From: Chondrinema litorale
GTDB taxonomy: Bacteria > Bacteroidota > Bacteroidia > Cytophagales > Flammeovirgaceae
Assembly: GCF_026250525.1 (NCBI RefSeq)
Contig: NZ_CP111054.1
Coordinates: 62,001-126,000, forward strand
DNA length: 64,000 bases
Direction: 5' to 3'
Each line of letters starts with the position of its first letter. Position 1 is the stretch's first letter. The notes under the pieces are model-generated. The model was not told where the DNA came from. It did not search any database and saw only the letters and a program-made list of their open reading frames with translations. Made by a program: the position numbers and the translations under genes. Positions 54,801 to 61,740 of the stretch are shown here, one piece after another.

Positions 54801-55079
54801 CGTTAAATTATTTCTATCACATTTAAGTTTAGTTATATTTATAAAAGCCTCGATACCAGTTAAGTCTGAAATATTTTCATACGACACATATATTCCGCCA
54901 CTATATGCATTAGCTTCGGTTACTTGAATTTCACCATCTCCATTTGTATCAATTAGAAAATTATTTATATGGTTGTTTATCAAAGCGGACTTAAAGTTAG
55001 CATCTGGAATATCTACAATTTGGGCTATACTAATCAGTGGAAACGCTACAAAAATTAATAGTAGTAGTTTTATCTTCAT
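48822..55079 (-). CDS. giant secreted LRR / MopE-like metal-binding repeat protein with T9SS sorting tail
   Basis: 2085 residues with a signal peptide of about 19. Three leucine-rich blocks start near residues 22, 338 and 668. Each opens with an IPDANFK-like motif and an Asp-rich, EF-hand-like loop (DTNGDGEIQ in block 1), followed by 21-23-residue repeats of the SLDVSxNxxLxxLxCxxNQL type. Residues about 1105-1778 hold twelve MopE-like units (WYADxDGDGYGN ... DCDD ... ELCDGLDNDCDGEIDEG). A carboxypeptidase-regulatory-like beta domain (about 1900-1970) precedes the final T9SS type A sorting domain (ITIYPNPVTSLLIVELNQ to WKVVKN). Probably a surface adhesin or metal-binding protein. Confidence 0.93.
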   Translation of the reverse strand: MKIKLLLLIFVAFPLISIAQIVDIPDANFKSALINNHINNFLIDTNGDGEIQVTEANAYSGGIYVSYENISDLTGIEAFINITKLKCDRNNLTSLDLSQNVALKELYCGNNSIRDINLSQNKSLTYLDCTENLLESLDVSENTALELLYCYNNQIKSLDVSKNIELSKLRFRFNQIKSLNISQNSKLKILDCSENQIDLLDLSSNIFLTELDCYNNNIEKLDVTKNTFLVRLECRGNQLSSLDVSKNISLSYLNCAGNHQISGLDISANTLLKSLECQYNDLRYLNLANGSNSILEEVDVKGNYFLRCIQIDEGFVPPETWVKGEHASFSNDCSKTVNIPDPVFKSILVGDEYINVNGDSEIQLAEANEYFESINISNTLVEDLTGIEEFTSLITFHCVGSQLKELNLSNNKALQVLSLGGSQLVKVDLSNNTELEELSCYESKFEVIDLSNNTKLKILKSYDNQIVSLDLSYNIALTDLILFDNKISSLNISKNINLSSLRCSRNKFTSLDISGNINLTDLYCVGNFLSELDVSENVLLESLYLGDNQLNKLDLSKNIELRELSFDQNQLTEIDVSNNVLLNSFYSSENQLVNLDLSKNPLLKNITCVKNDLRSLNIANGNNSAIEYLWATDNPQLRCIQIDEGFTPPDDWDHLEFSYNSDCSSINQEIVEIPDANFKQILVNDYSINTDRDGEIQRFEAHAYEGTLDVSNKNISDLTGIEEFISIKRLYCSNNNLTSLDVTQNVKLLVLRCNNNFIETLDISQNIDLYSLDFSENKLTSLNASQNTQLTDIVSLSNELNSINISGCEKLEYLDLRHNQLNSLDITNNELLETLYCSSNQLSKLDVSNNSLLTTISCYSNLLASLDVSNNYILKQLSFTDNQISSIDVSNNTSLSSLNCSNNKLTSIDVSNNILLRTLDCAENQLTSLDLSKITELVKLECDNNQISKLDIRQNIALTDVNCHSNELKSIDVSENIALKNLTCYNNQISSIDVSNNKLLSFFYIKDNLFEDLDVSNNLLLSTLMCSGNQLTNIDLSQNTSMRYLDCSNNLLTSLNLANGSNTSMYEAYFTENPSLNCIQIDEGFTPTETWLFDEQTSFSDNCDKTIWYADTDGDGYGNADSIVEATDQPEGYVLDNTDCDDTDATVNPEKVWYADTDGDGYGNASSSIQSCEQPEGYVLDNTDCDDSNKTVYPNAVELCDGLDNDCDGEIDEGATEMGTWYADSDGDGYGNPLASIESCEQPEGYVANDSDCDDADAAINPEKVWYADVDGDGYGNASSSTQSCEQPEGYVLDNTDCDDTNKTVYPNAVELCDGLDNDCDGEIDEGATEMGTWYADSDGDGYGNPSASIESCEQPEGYVANDSDCNDADATINPEKVWYADVDGDGYGNASSSIQSCEQPEGYVLDNTDCDDSNKTVYPNAVELCDGLDNDCDGEIDEGATEMGTWYADTDGDGYGNPSASIESCDQPAGYVANDSDCNDADATINPEKVWYADVDGDGYGNTSSSIQACEQPEGYVLDNTDCDDSNKTVYPNAVELCDGLDNDCDGEIDEGATEMGTWYLDLDGDGYGNGSSSIQSCEQPAGYVANDSDCDDTDATINPEKVWYADVDGDGYGNGSSSIQACEQPEGYVLDNTDCDDSNKTVYPNAVELCDGLDNDCDGEIDEGATEMGTWYADIDGDGYGNANSSIQSCEQPAGYVANDSDCDDTDATVNPEKVWHADVDGDGYGDASSSIQACEQPEGYVLDNTDCDDTNNTIYPGAEELLDGLDNNCDGIIEDQVVSYKIGVSLRAKDNQQISSANIVLYSIATGFEVIAEKSWDNTSTVFEDIEEGNYVVKVIPDSTLHPNLLTTYSGNVLLLSEATPISLSKNTSILIEVLTKSSTNQGSCTIEGFALLQEGNSGGRVYQSLEEGIPLPNVPVYAEYESTGEIAANAISDETGWFRLEGLYTGEYVIKADYNGKIIDLNSSQVSLENENSTIQIFVIIGDEKISSIVESVTGISDMLLQKGITIYPNPVTSLLIVELNQSITDVNISIMNASGRKIKEQAYSGNKTTFELKMDELARGIYIINLVSSDGIANWKVVKN
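49750..51765 (-). repeat. tandem MopE-like coding repeat, exact 339-bp period
   Basis: Equivalent points of the long unit (ccatgtacccat-like word) fall at 50061, 50400, 50739, 51078 and 51417, an exact 339-base spacing. Copies are nearly identical at DNA level, with differences mostly silent or in the AD(S/V/T)DGDGYGN position. Each 113-residue period contains one 68-residue and one 45-residue MopE-like unit. The near identity implies recent amplification or gene conversion. Confidence 0.9.
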
Positions 55080-55469
55080 CTAAATGAGTTTAGTTTGTTA
55101 GCTATTTTGAAAGCTATTACATAGCTAAAAAATAGTATGGCATTTATTAACTACCCGCCAATTTATGGTATTAAAAGCGATTTTTAAATAAAAATTTAAA
55201 AGTATTATTATTATTAACACTTAATTATCCCTTCAATATAGAATGAGATAACCTCTATTTTTACTCCATTAATTTTCCTTTAAGTTTCATTCAAGAGATT
55301 GTTAAAAATGGGCTTAAAATGAATGCTATTTGCCATTGATTGGCATTCTTAAAATTCCGCTACCAGAATTGTCACTATTCGGTAATATGCCAGCTTGTGC
55401 TATCGGGGCTTATTCGCAAATATTGCAGCTTCAAATCAAAATTCAATACTCAGATATTTCAATAAATTA
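55080..55469. other. 390-base divergent intergenic region
   Basis: It contains the promoter of the giant secreted protein (minus) and of the YdcF-like gene (plus). A repeated AGCTAT word near 55101-55130 and a GAATGC/GCATTC hairpin at 55321-55348 are visible. No gene is evident. Confidence 0.35.
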
Positions 55470-56729
55470 ATGACTACAAACAAAACAATCTTTCTTCTAG
55501 CGCTAATCTTTATTCTCCCCTACGTTTTGTTAGGACAACAATACCGACTTTACAATCCAGTAAACCCTGGCAACTATGTGCAAGACAAAAACTTTTATCT
55601 ACTTACGCTTTTTGAGAAAATCCCTGAACTCAATAAAGTACTAGCAGAAAACAGTACACTTTCAAAAATTGCATCTGACAAGAAAAATGCTTTACAAAAT
55701 GCTGCTCAGAACTGCCGAGAGGACCTTAGCTGCCACACCAATGGATTAATATGGACTGATGATGAAATTGAATTGATTGGTAAAGAATTGCAAAAGCTAA
55801 CACAATCATCATTAATTTTTAAGCAACTAATCGAACAACACATAAAACCTTCTGGCTATTTCCAACTTTACAATGAGCTAGATAATGAAAGCCTCATTTT
55901 AAAATCTTGGGAAGATGCAGCAAATGGAATAAACAGGTTGATAAATGTTTATGCACTTGCTGAAAAACCTCACTATGCAAAGATTGACTCTGTGAGCTAT
56001 AACATAAATGGGGTTTATTATCAACGTTTGGTGGATTGTTTAAATGGCATTTTGGCTGAGCAAACAGATGAAATGAGCTTGTTCTTTCAACCTTCATTGG
56101 CATTTACTTTGGGTTTAATGGAGATTAACAACAGAGATGAAGCAGCGCGATTTGAACCAATGGAGGTAAAGGAAAATGCAACAGCCTTACAGCACATCCC
56201 CAACATCAATTGGAATGACTATCCATATTCGGTAATTCTGGTTCCCGGTCATGGTCCAGATGAAGCACACTTAGCTTTAAGCCCATTAGGTAAACTGCGC
56301 GATGAGTTGGCTGCCAAAAGATACAAAGAGGGAAAAGCGCCATTAATTATCGTTTCTGGTGGCTATGTACACCCATTTCAAACTCCTTTTTGCGAGGCAA
56401 TTGAAATGAAAAAAGACTTGATTGAACGTTTGGGAATACCCGAAAGTGCTATTCTAATTGAGCCACATGCCAGACATACAACTACCAATTTTAGAAACGC
56501 AGCCAGACTGATTTACCAATATGGCATTCCTGCAGATAAGTTAGCACTGGTAACTACGACCAAGTATCAAAGTTACTATATTAGCGATATGGGGCTCGAC
56601 AAACGCTCGATGGAAGAACTCGGTTATGTGCCTTACCAACTGCATAAAAGGCTTAACCAACACGATATAGAATTTTCTCCAAAGATCGAATCTTTACATA
56701 GAGATAATTCAGACGCACTTGATCCCTGA
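55470..56729 (+). CDS. YdcF/ElyC-like DUF218 protein
   Basis: About 419 residues from the ATG at 55470. A signal peptide of about 20 residues (ending LLGQ) is followed by a helical N-terminal region (about 25-240) and a DUF218 domain (about 250-400): VILVPGHGPDEAHLALSP, APLIIVSGGYVHPF, GIPESAILIEPHARHTTTNFRNAA, LALVTTTKYQ. DUF218 proteins are envelope proteins linked to cell-wall or envelope maintenance, with uncertain chemistry. Stands directly before the replication region. Confidence 0.87.
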   Translation: MTTNKTIFLLALIFILPYVLLGQQYRLYNPVNPGNYVQDKNFYLLTLFEKIPELNKVLAENSTLSKIASDKKNALQNAAQNCREDLSCHTNGLIWTDDEIELIGKELQKLTQSSLIFKQLIEQHIKPSGYFQLYNELDNESLILKSWEDAANGINRLINVYALAEKPHYAKIDSVSYNINGVYYQRLVDCLNGILAEQTDEMSLFFQPSLAFTLGLMEINNRDEAARFEPMEVKENATALQHIPNINWNDYPYSVILVPGHGPDEAHLALSPLGKLRDELAAKRYKEGKAPLIIVSGGYVHPFQTPFCEAIEMKKDLIERLGIPESAILIEPHARHTTTNFRNAARLIYQYGIPADKLALVTTTKYQSYYISDMGLDKRSMEELGYVPYQLHKRLNQHDIEFSPKIESLHRDNSDALDP

Positions 56730-56731
56730 TT

Positions 56732-56800
56732 CTGTGATATTTGTATATCACAGCCCCTTTTCTGTTATCTTTCATGACAAGAAGGGGTTTGTTTTTTTCT
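56732..56800 (+). terminator. double hairpin after the YdcF-like gene
   Basis: A perfect 9-bp stem (CTGTGATAT-TTGT-ATATCACAG, 56732-56753) begins 2 bases after the stop. It is followed by a second stem CCCCTT/AAGGGG (56754-56788) and a T-run. The second has the classic terminator form. Confidence 0.75.
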
Positions 56801-56825
56801 TCAAATCAGTTTAAAGTCTTAACTT

Positions 56826-56833
56826 TATATTTG
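56826..56833 (+). promoter_or_regulatory. candidate -7 box TATATTTG for the antirepressor gene
   Basis: It matches TAnnTTTG and lies 33 bases before the ATG at 56867. No convincing -33 TTG is seen. Confidence 0.4.
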
Positions 56834-56866
56834 TCTTTCAATCTTCATTTTTTGAAATATACGGGT

Positions 56867-57529
56867 ATGGAATTAATTAAAATTTACGACGGGAGAACAG
56901 TATCAGCCAAAGAACTGCACAAGTTTCTGGGACCAAAAAGTAGATTTGCCGATTGGTTTAGAAACAGAATTAAGCGATACGAATTCTTAGAAAATGAAGA
57001 TTATGTAAGGGTATCTAAAATTTTAGACACCCCTGGTGGAAAGCAAGAAACCATCGACTATGCACTTACCTTAAATATGGCCAAGGAGCTCTCTATGGTG
57101 GAAAACAACGCCAAAGGAAGAGAAGCCAGAAGGTATTTTATTAAGGCAGAAGAAGCTTTAATTGAGCTTTATAAGAATAAAAGATTTGAGGCATTTTCGA
57201 AATTACAAGACTCGTTGGAGCGGTTAAAGGAACGTGTTTTAGAAAATGGTTTTTCTGATGCTGACTATTTGCAGATTGATACCGAAGGCAGAAAAGTGTT
57301 ATTTAATGGCAAATTGGTGGAAGATGCCAACTTGAATTTATTACTCCTCAAAGGCCGAGATTTTGCAGTCGAACTTACTCGTACCAACATCAAAGAAGGT
57401 GATTCGCTAGAAAGCATGGAAAGCACAGCTAAAATCCATCATGGTGAGGTGAGAGAAGTACTGGGCAAATCGGGAATTAAACCAGAAGAAATTCCAGAAG
57501 AACACGACATTAAAAGGCTTGATGAATAA
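56867..57529 (+). CDS. AntA/AntB antirepressor-like protein with DinD-like C-terminus
   Basis: About 220 residues from the ATG at 56867, which gives a typical AntA start (MELIKIYDGRTVSAKELHKF). The AntA/AntB domain (about 8-110) shows FADWFRNRIKRYEFLENEDYV and ALTLNMAKELSMVENNAKGREARRYFI. The C-terminal part (about 140-220) with GRDFAVELTRTNIKEGDSL and HHGEVREVLGKSGIKPEEIPEE resembles the end of DinD/BRO-type proteins. Such proteins counter repressors or respond to DNA damage. Its position next to par and rep suggests a role in plasmid control; this is inference. Confidence 0.8.
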   Translation: MELIKIYDGRTVSAKELHKFLGPKSRFADWFRNRIKRYEFLENEDYVRVSKILDTPGGKQETIDYALTLNMAKELSMVENNAKGREARRYFIKAEEALIELYKNKRFEAFSKLQDSLERLKERVLENGFSDADYLQIDTEGRKVLFNGKLVEDANLNLLLLKGRDFAVELTRTNIKEGDSLESMESTAKIHHGEVREVLGKSGIKPEEIPEEHDIKRLDE

Positions 57530-57679
57530 GAAAAACTTCAAAAGGTTCATATAGCTCACTAGACAAGTCTAAAAACTTGAAAAATACAGCAAATTATTAC
57601 ATCTAAGCCTCAATTTGAGGTGAAACGAGGAGTAATTCAATATACAGGAAAAAGAGCTTAAAAAGCCTAATTATTAAAA

Positions 57680-58069
57680 TTAGGCAAAATAATCTTCTAA
57701 TATTCTATTTAGCACTTTGGTTGCCGAATATTTCTTTCCGGTTTTAGATTCAATCTTTTTAGAAATTTCTTCTGCTTTCTTCCACAAAGAAGTACGAACT
57801 TGTACTGTTTTAAAAGGATCTTTCTCCTCCTCCTCTATCACAAAAAGCTCATCAACTTTAGAAACCTTCTTTTTGGTAGTGGCAGCTTTCTTAACTACTG
57901 GAGTTGCTTCACTCTTCTCTTCATTTTTTGCCTTTTTAGCTTCTGTCTTTACCTCAGCACTTTCAGTATTTTCCTCTTCTGTAGCAGCAGGCTTTTGCTC
58001 ATATTTTTTCAATTCGGAGTTTACATTGAAAAAATCGAAGTTCTCTTCTGAGAGTTGTTTCTTTTTCAT
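57680..58069 (-). CDS. ribbon-helix-helix partition partner of ParA
   Basis: 129 residues. The C-terminal 45 residues (KTVQVRTSLWKKAEEISKKIESKTG and ATKVLNRILEDYFA) form a ribbon-helix-helix-type DNA-binding fold. The N-terminal two thirds is a disordered Lys/Glu/Ala-rich region that may contact ParA, as in ParG/ParB-like partners of small ParA systems. Its start overlaps the ParA stop by 4 bases. It probably binds the centromere-like palindromes upstream of parA and represses the operon. Confidence 0.8.
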   Translation of the reverse strand: MKKKQLSEENFDFFNVNSELKKYEQKPAATEEENTESAEVKTEAKKAKNEEKSEATPVVKKAATTKKKVSKVDELFVIEEEEKDPFKTVQVRTSLWKKAEEISKKIESKTGKKYSATKVLNRILEDYFA

Positions 58070-58827
58070 AGTCTTTCCAGTATTTCGTTGGTTAAACTTG
58101 TGGCATTAACAATGGCTTTACTTTGCGGATTGTAATCTTCTAAAAATTCTCCTCTGGCACAAGCATTTGTAAGATCAATATTTTGCAATAAATAATTATC
58201 AAGCACCAGCCCATTGTAATTTCTTTCTACCATTTGCATACACATTTTTCCATGTCCACTGCGCAAAGAAATGTTGGTTCGGTTAAGAATAATTCCAGTA
58301 ATATCTGCTACTGGTAGTTCATTTTCTTTAAGCTCATTAATTTTGGAAGAGATAGTTGCCAAACCTCTTAAGCTAGCTTCTTCTAACAAAGAAACTAAGA
58401 AAATATGAGTAGATGCCAGTATAGCATTTGCAGTTCCAAGCGCAATTGAAGGAGCTACATCGAGAATTACAATTTCGTAATCTGTCTTTTTAAGCTTGCG
58501 TTTTAAAAGCAATTCTCTGTTAGACATACCCGCCAGAATCAACTCTGCGGTGTTACCTCTAATCGAATTAGGAATCACATCTAAGTAATCATTCACTGAG
58601 TGAACTACATCTTCTATTTCCAAATCTTGAATAACCAAATCGGCAAATTCTTTACCTTGGTTATTCTTAATACCCAACCACGATGGGCTGTTAGACTGAC
58701 TATCAACAGAAATCAATAATGTTTTTACATTTCTTCTTGATAAAAACTGGGCTACAAGTGCAGAGATCGTGCTCTTACCAACTCCCCCTTTTTGATTCGC
58801 AAATGTTATAACTTTCTGAGATGACAT
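58066..58827 (-). CDS. parA: ParA-family partition ATPase
   Basis: 253 residues with the deviant Walker A motif ANQKGGVGKST (about 10-20), the VILDVAPSIA Walker B-like section and further conserved Asp/Asn sites. It belongs to the short ParA group with no N-terminal helix-turn-helix. It drives segregation of the plasmid together with the downstream ribbon-helix-helix protein. Its promoter region carries several palindromes (58881-58990). Confidence 0.94.
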   Translation of the reverse strand: MSSQKVITFANQKGGVGKSTISALVAQFLSRRNVKTLLISVDSQSNSPSWLGIKNNQGKEFADLVIQDLEIEDVVHSVNDYLDVIPNSIRGNTAELILAGMSNRELLLKRKLKKTDYEIVILDVAPSIALGTANAILASTHIFLVSLLEEASLRGLATISSKINELKENELPVADITGIILNRTNISLRSGHGKMCMQMVERNYNGLVLDNYLLQNIDLTNACARGEFLEDYNPQSKAIVNATSLTNEILERL

Positions 58828-58880
58828 ATATAAATATACTAAAAGTCTATTACTTAATTATATATTTTTAACTTATAGTA

Positions 58881-58888
58881 CAAATATA
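58881..58888 (-). promoter_or_regulatory. candidate -7 box TATATTTG of the par operon
   Basis: On the minus strand this matches TAnnTTTG, 54 bases before the parA ATG. The palindrome at 58894-58907 falls in its upstream spacer, where bound partner protein would block transcription. Confidence 0.55.
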
Positions 58889-58893
58889 AGTTT

Positions 58894-58990
58894 TTATCAT
58901 GTGATAATAAAACATTTTAATAGCCTATTTTTTTATTTTATCTTATATCATGTGTTATAAGATTAATTTATATCATATATTTTTATCACA
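58894..58990. promoter_or_regulatory. candidate partition operator/centromere palindromes
   Basis: Three related sites: TTATCATGTGATAA at 58894-58907, CTTATATCATGTGTTATAAG at 58942-58961, and a looser TATCATATATTTTTATCACA at 58971-58990. All share TATCAT...GATA/TTATA halves. Spacing from the parA promoter suits autoregulation by the ribbon-helix-helix protein and a parS role. Confidence 0.55.
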
Positions 58991-59133
58991 TTTTAATATT
59001 TTAAATCAAAATACTAAAACAGCAAGATAAAATATACAATTATAAGAAAGTGATATTGTAGAATTATAGACTTAAGAAATAATTTAATCAAACATAATAT
59101 TGAGATATAAAGAAACTATCATGGAAATTAAAA

Positions 59134-60110
59134 TAACATAAATGGGGTTTACAGAATTCTAATAGTTCAATAGTTATCTTTAAAAACCTAATTCTTCATT
59201 TCAAATAAAAACTACGTACGTGTTTTATTATAACTATCTAACTAATATTTAGCCCTCTATAATTACTTGATTATCAATCTATTGAAACACTTATAGATAA
59301 CATATTAAGGGTGTGTATAACGTAAATGGGGAATCAATAAATAACTAGTTGTTAATCAAATAGATAACTATAAATATATACTACTAAGATAACATTTATA
59401 GGGATTAAAAGATAACATCATTAGGGAGAGGATAACGTTTCTGGGGAATTGTTTTTAATTAATTGATAATCAGGTGTTTGTGATTATATTTTTAGCTTTG
59501 GATAACATAAATAGGGTTTTAATGATAACATATTTGGGGATTGCTAATAAATAACCCCAATAATGTTATAGTAAAGCAAGGTAACATTATTGGGGCTAAA
59601 GGTAAACATAAAGATTAAAATCTTCATTTAAGATGATACAAGTACGATTTATCATATAAGAATAACATAAATGGGGTTATAAGATAACGTTTTTTGAGCT
59701 GATAGAAGTAATCTAAATTCTTCAGCTAAATCTTTAATGGTAACTGTTTTGGGGTCGTGTTACCTTTAGATGATTTGCTAATATGTGTGACCATATAACA
59801 AAGTATAAGATAACATAATTGGGGTCTGTTGCGAGATTTAATAAAATTTTTTTACCGAAAAATAAGATTTTATGAAAAGATTTTTGATTAAGATAACATA
59901 AATGGGGCTATACTATAACATTATTGGGGTCGATTGAGAGTCGTATACTTTGTTTAACATTTAAAGTAACATTAATGGGGTTTGTGAAGCTTTAAACTCA
60001 TTATATGATTATAGAATAAATAGACTATAACTATCTGATATAGTGTTGTTTATGATTTTTTTATTACTTGAGTATTCTTCTAATACAAATTAAAGATAAC
60101 GCTATTGGGG
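59134..60110. repeat. iteron array, consensus TAACATNATTGGGG
   Basis: Fourteen-base iterons start at 59134, 59298 (weak), 59318, 59390, 59413, 59433, 59503, 59526, 59582, 59663, 59685 (degenerate), 59741, 59811, 59894, 59916, 59967 and 60097 on the plus strand, and one lies on the minus strand at 59555-59568. Most are preceded by GA or A. Neighbours are often 20-23 bases apart, about two helix turns, with longer AT-rich gaps elsewhere. These are the expected Rep binding sites. Confidence 0.92.
59555..59595. repeat. inverted iteron pair
   Basis: CCCCAATAATGTTA (59555-59568) and TAACATTATTGGGG (59582-59595) are perfect 14-bp complements separated by 13 bases. It is the only opposed pair in an otherwise co-directional array. 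Confidence 0.9.
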
Positions 60111-60138
60111 TGTAACTAAATTTTTTTACTTTTTACTT

Positions 60139-60187
60139 GATAACATCAGGAAATTGATGTTATCTTTAAGGCAAACAGAAGGTTTGC
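60139..60187. promoter_or_regulatory. inverted repeats at the rep promoter/leader
   Basis: GATAACATCA (60139-60148) and TGATGTTATC (60155-60164) form a perfect 10-bp inverted repeat built on the iteron half TAACAT. A second one, GCAAAC/GTTTGC (60171-60187), ends 7 bases before the rep ATG. The first is a natural site for Rep-dimer autorepression; the second may be a translational hairpin. Confidence 0.65.
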
Positions 60188-60194
60188 ACATCTT

Positions 60195-61538
60195 ATGGAA
60201 GACAGAAAAAATAACACATTAGTAACCAAAGGGAACGATCTAATTAATGCACGCTATAAGTTATCTCCCACAGAGAATAAATTATACTTATTAGCCATTG
60301 CACAGATTGAACCCAATGATAAAGATTTCCAAAGATATGTAGTACCAGTGAAGAAATTTATTAAAATGACAGGTACTAGCTCTAAAAATGTGTATGAGCA
60401 AATAAGAGAGGTGTCTGAATCATTAGTTGCCAGAAGGTTGGAGATTCCCAGAGAGGGTGGAGGCTTTCTCCATATCGGTTTTGTGAGTAGTGCGGAGTAC
60501 AAACCAAAGAAAGGTTGTGTTGAAATATTGATTGACCCCAAGTTGAAACCTTATTTGCTAGACTTAAAGCAAAGGTTTACCATTTACGATATTAGAAGTG
60601 TTTTGGGAATGCGTAGCCAATTTTCAATTAGGATATATGAGTTGCTAAAATCATTCGAACTGATTGGTGAAAGGGTATTTGAGTTGATGGATTTGCGAGA
60701 TATGTTGGGAATCGAGACAGAGAAGTACAAGAAGTATGGCATGTTTAAGAAACGTGTGCTTGATCCGGCAAAAGATGAATTGAAGTGGAATTTCGATAAC
60801 CCGGATAAAAAGTGTGATTTATGGTTTAAATACGAAGAACTCAAAACTGGAAGAAAAGTAACTTCGATCAAATTTTATATCTACAATAAAGATAGAAGTA
60901 AGCAAGAGCTGATAAACGACCCCAATCACGAGTTAAAGGAAGATATGAAGGAAATGGGTTTAACAGAAAAGCAGGTAATTAAATACATAGATAAAGAGCA
61001 GAAAGATGTGGCATTGATAAAGGCGCATATCAACGATACCAAAGAAGGTTATAAAGCTGGAAAGGTGAAAAATCAAGCTGCTTATTTAATTACACTTTTA
61101 GAAAGAAATGCCCAGCCGAAATCTGCATTTCAAAAGCAACCTGAGTTAGAAAAAACACAACAAGTAGAACTGAATAGAAAACAATCTGATTCTTACCAAA
61201 AAGAGGCTGCCATAATTATTCAATTAAAAGAGCAGTTTGAAGATTTCCGCTCTGTATTGGCTCAATCTAAAATTAATGATTTGAGTGAAGATGAATGGAA
61301 GGCTTTTGAAGAGTATGCAGAGAAAAATAAGCTGTTTACTTCAAAATTTATCAAAAACGGAAAAATCAACCGCGATAAGGCTAAGACCAGTATGCTTATG
61401 ACAGCTTTTATTGGTTTAAAGCTTCCTGATTATAATCTCCAGTTTAAAGAGTGGTGTTTTTCCAAGTATGGCTATCAACTCGAAGAGGTTGAAGGAAAGA
61501 TGAGAATACTCGGAAAACAGAAAACCATGTTTGGTTAA
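60195..61538 (+). CDS. Rep_3-family plasmid replication initiator
   Basis: 447 residues. Two winged-helix domains typical of RepB/RepE initiators span about 1-230: LVTKGNDLINARYKLSPTENKLYLLAIAQI, then VYEQIREVSESLVARRLEI, and RIYELLKSFELIGERVFELMDLRDMLGI with a following basic section. The C-terminal 200 residues are a long charged extension (about 240-447) with helical stretches, longer than in small-plasmid RepB proteins. It should bind the upstream iterons and open the origin. The start ATG at 60195 lies directly after the hairpins. Confidence 0.93.
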   Translation: MEDRKNNTLVTKGNDLINARYKLSPTENKLYLLAIAQIEPNDKDFQRYVVPVKKFIKMTGTSSKNVYEQIREVSESLVARRLEIPREGGGFLHIGFVSSAEYKPKKGCVEILIDPKLKPYLLDLKQRFTIYDIRSVLGMRSQFSIRIYELLKSFELIGERVFELMDLRDMLGIETEKYKKYGMFKKRVLDPAKDELKWNFDNPDKKCDLWFKYEELKTGRKVTSIKFYIYNKDRSKQELINDPNHELKEDMKEMGLTEKQVIKYIDKEQKDVALIKAHINDTKEGYKAGKVKNQAAYLITLLERNAQPKSAFQKQPELEKTQQVELNRKQSDSYQKEAAIIIQLKEQFEDFRSVLAQSKINDLSEDEWKAFEEYAEKNKLFTSKFIKNGKINRDKAKTSMLMTAFIGLKLPDYNLQFKEWCFSKYGYQLEEVEGKMRILGKQKTMFG

Positions 61539-61740
61539 AATATATTTTTTTGGAAGTCTTTAGCTAACTAATTTTTTAATAGAGTTGGCTAACAGAACAT
61601 CATTATTCTGTAAATTTGAATATCTGTTGATTTATATTTGACTGATTGTTGGGTTTTGCAATAGCTTCTTTTGAAACATTCACTCAGGGGATACGTTGCA
61701 AAACTGTTACAAATACTTTTTGACCTAGGCAGCTCTTTTC

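Larger units (their letters stand above)
58828..60194. other. plasmid replication origin and partition-promoter region
   Basis: A 1367-base non-coding block between divergent parA and rep. The left third (58828-59130) is extremely AT-rich with palindromes near the parA promoter. The right two thirds carry about 18 iterons and the rep operator structures. No DnaA box of the TTATCCACA type was noticed. The layout, a Rep_3 gene preceded by iterons, marks this as the origin of the replicon. Confidence 0.9.

Noticed and set aside
52000..55000. Numerous AT-rich direct repeats as regulatory iterons
   Set aside because: They encode leucine-rich repeats in one uninterrupted frame.
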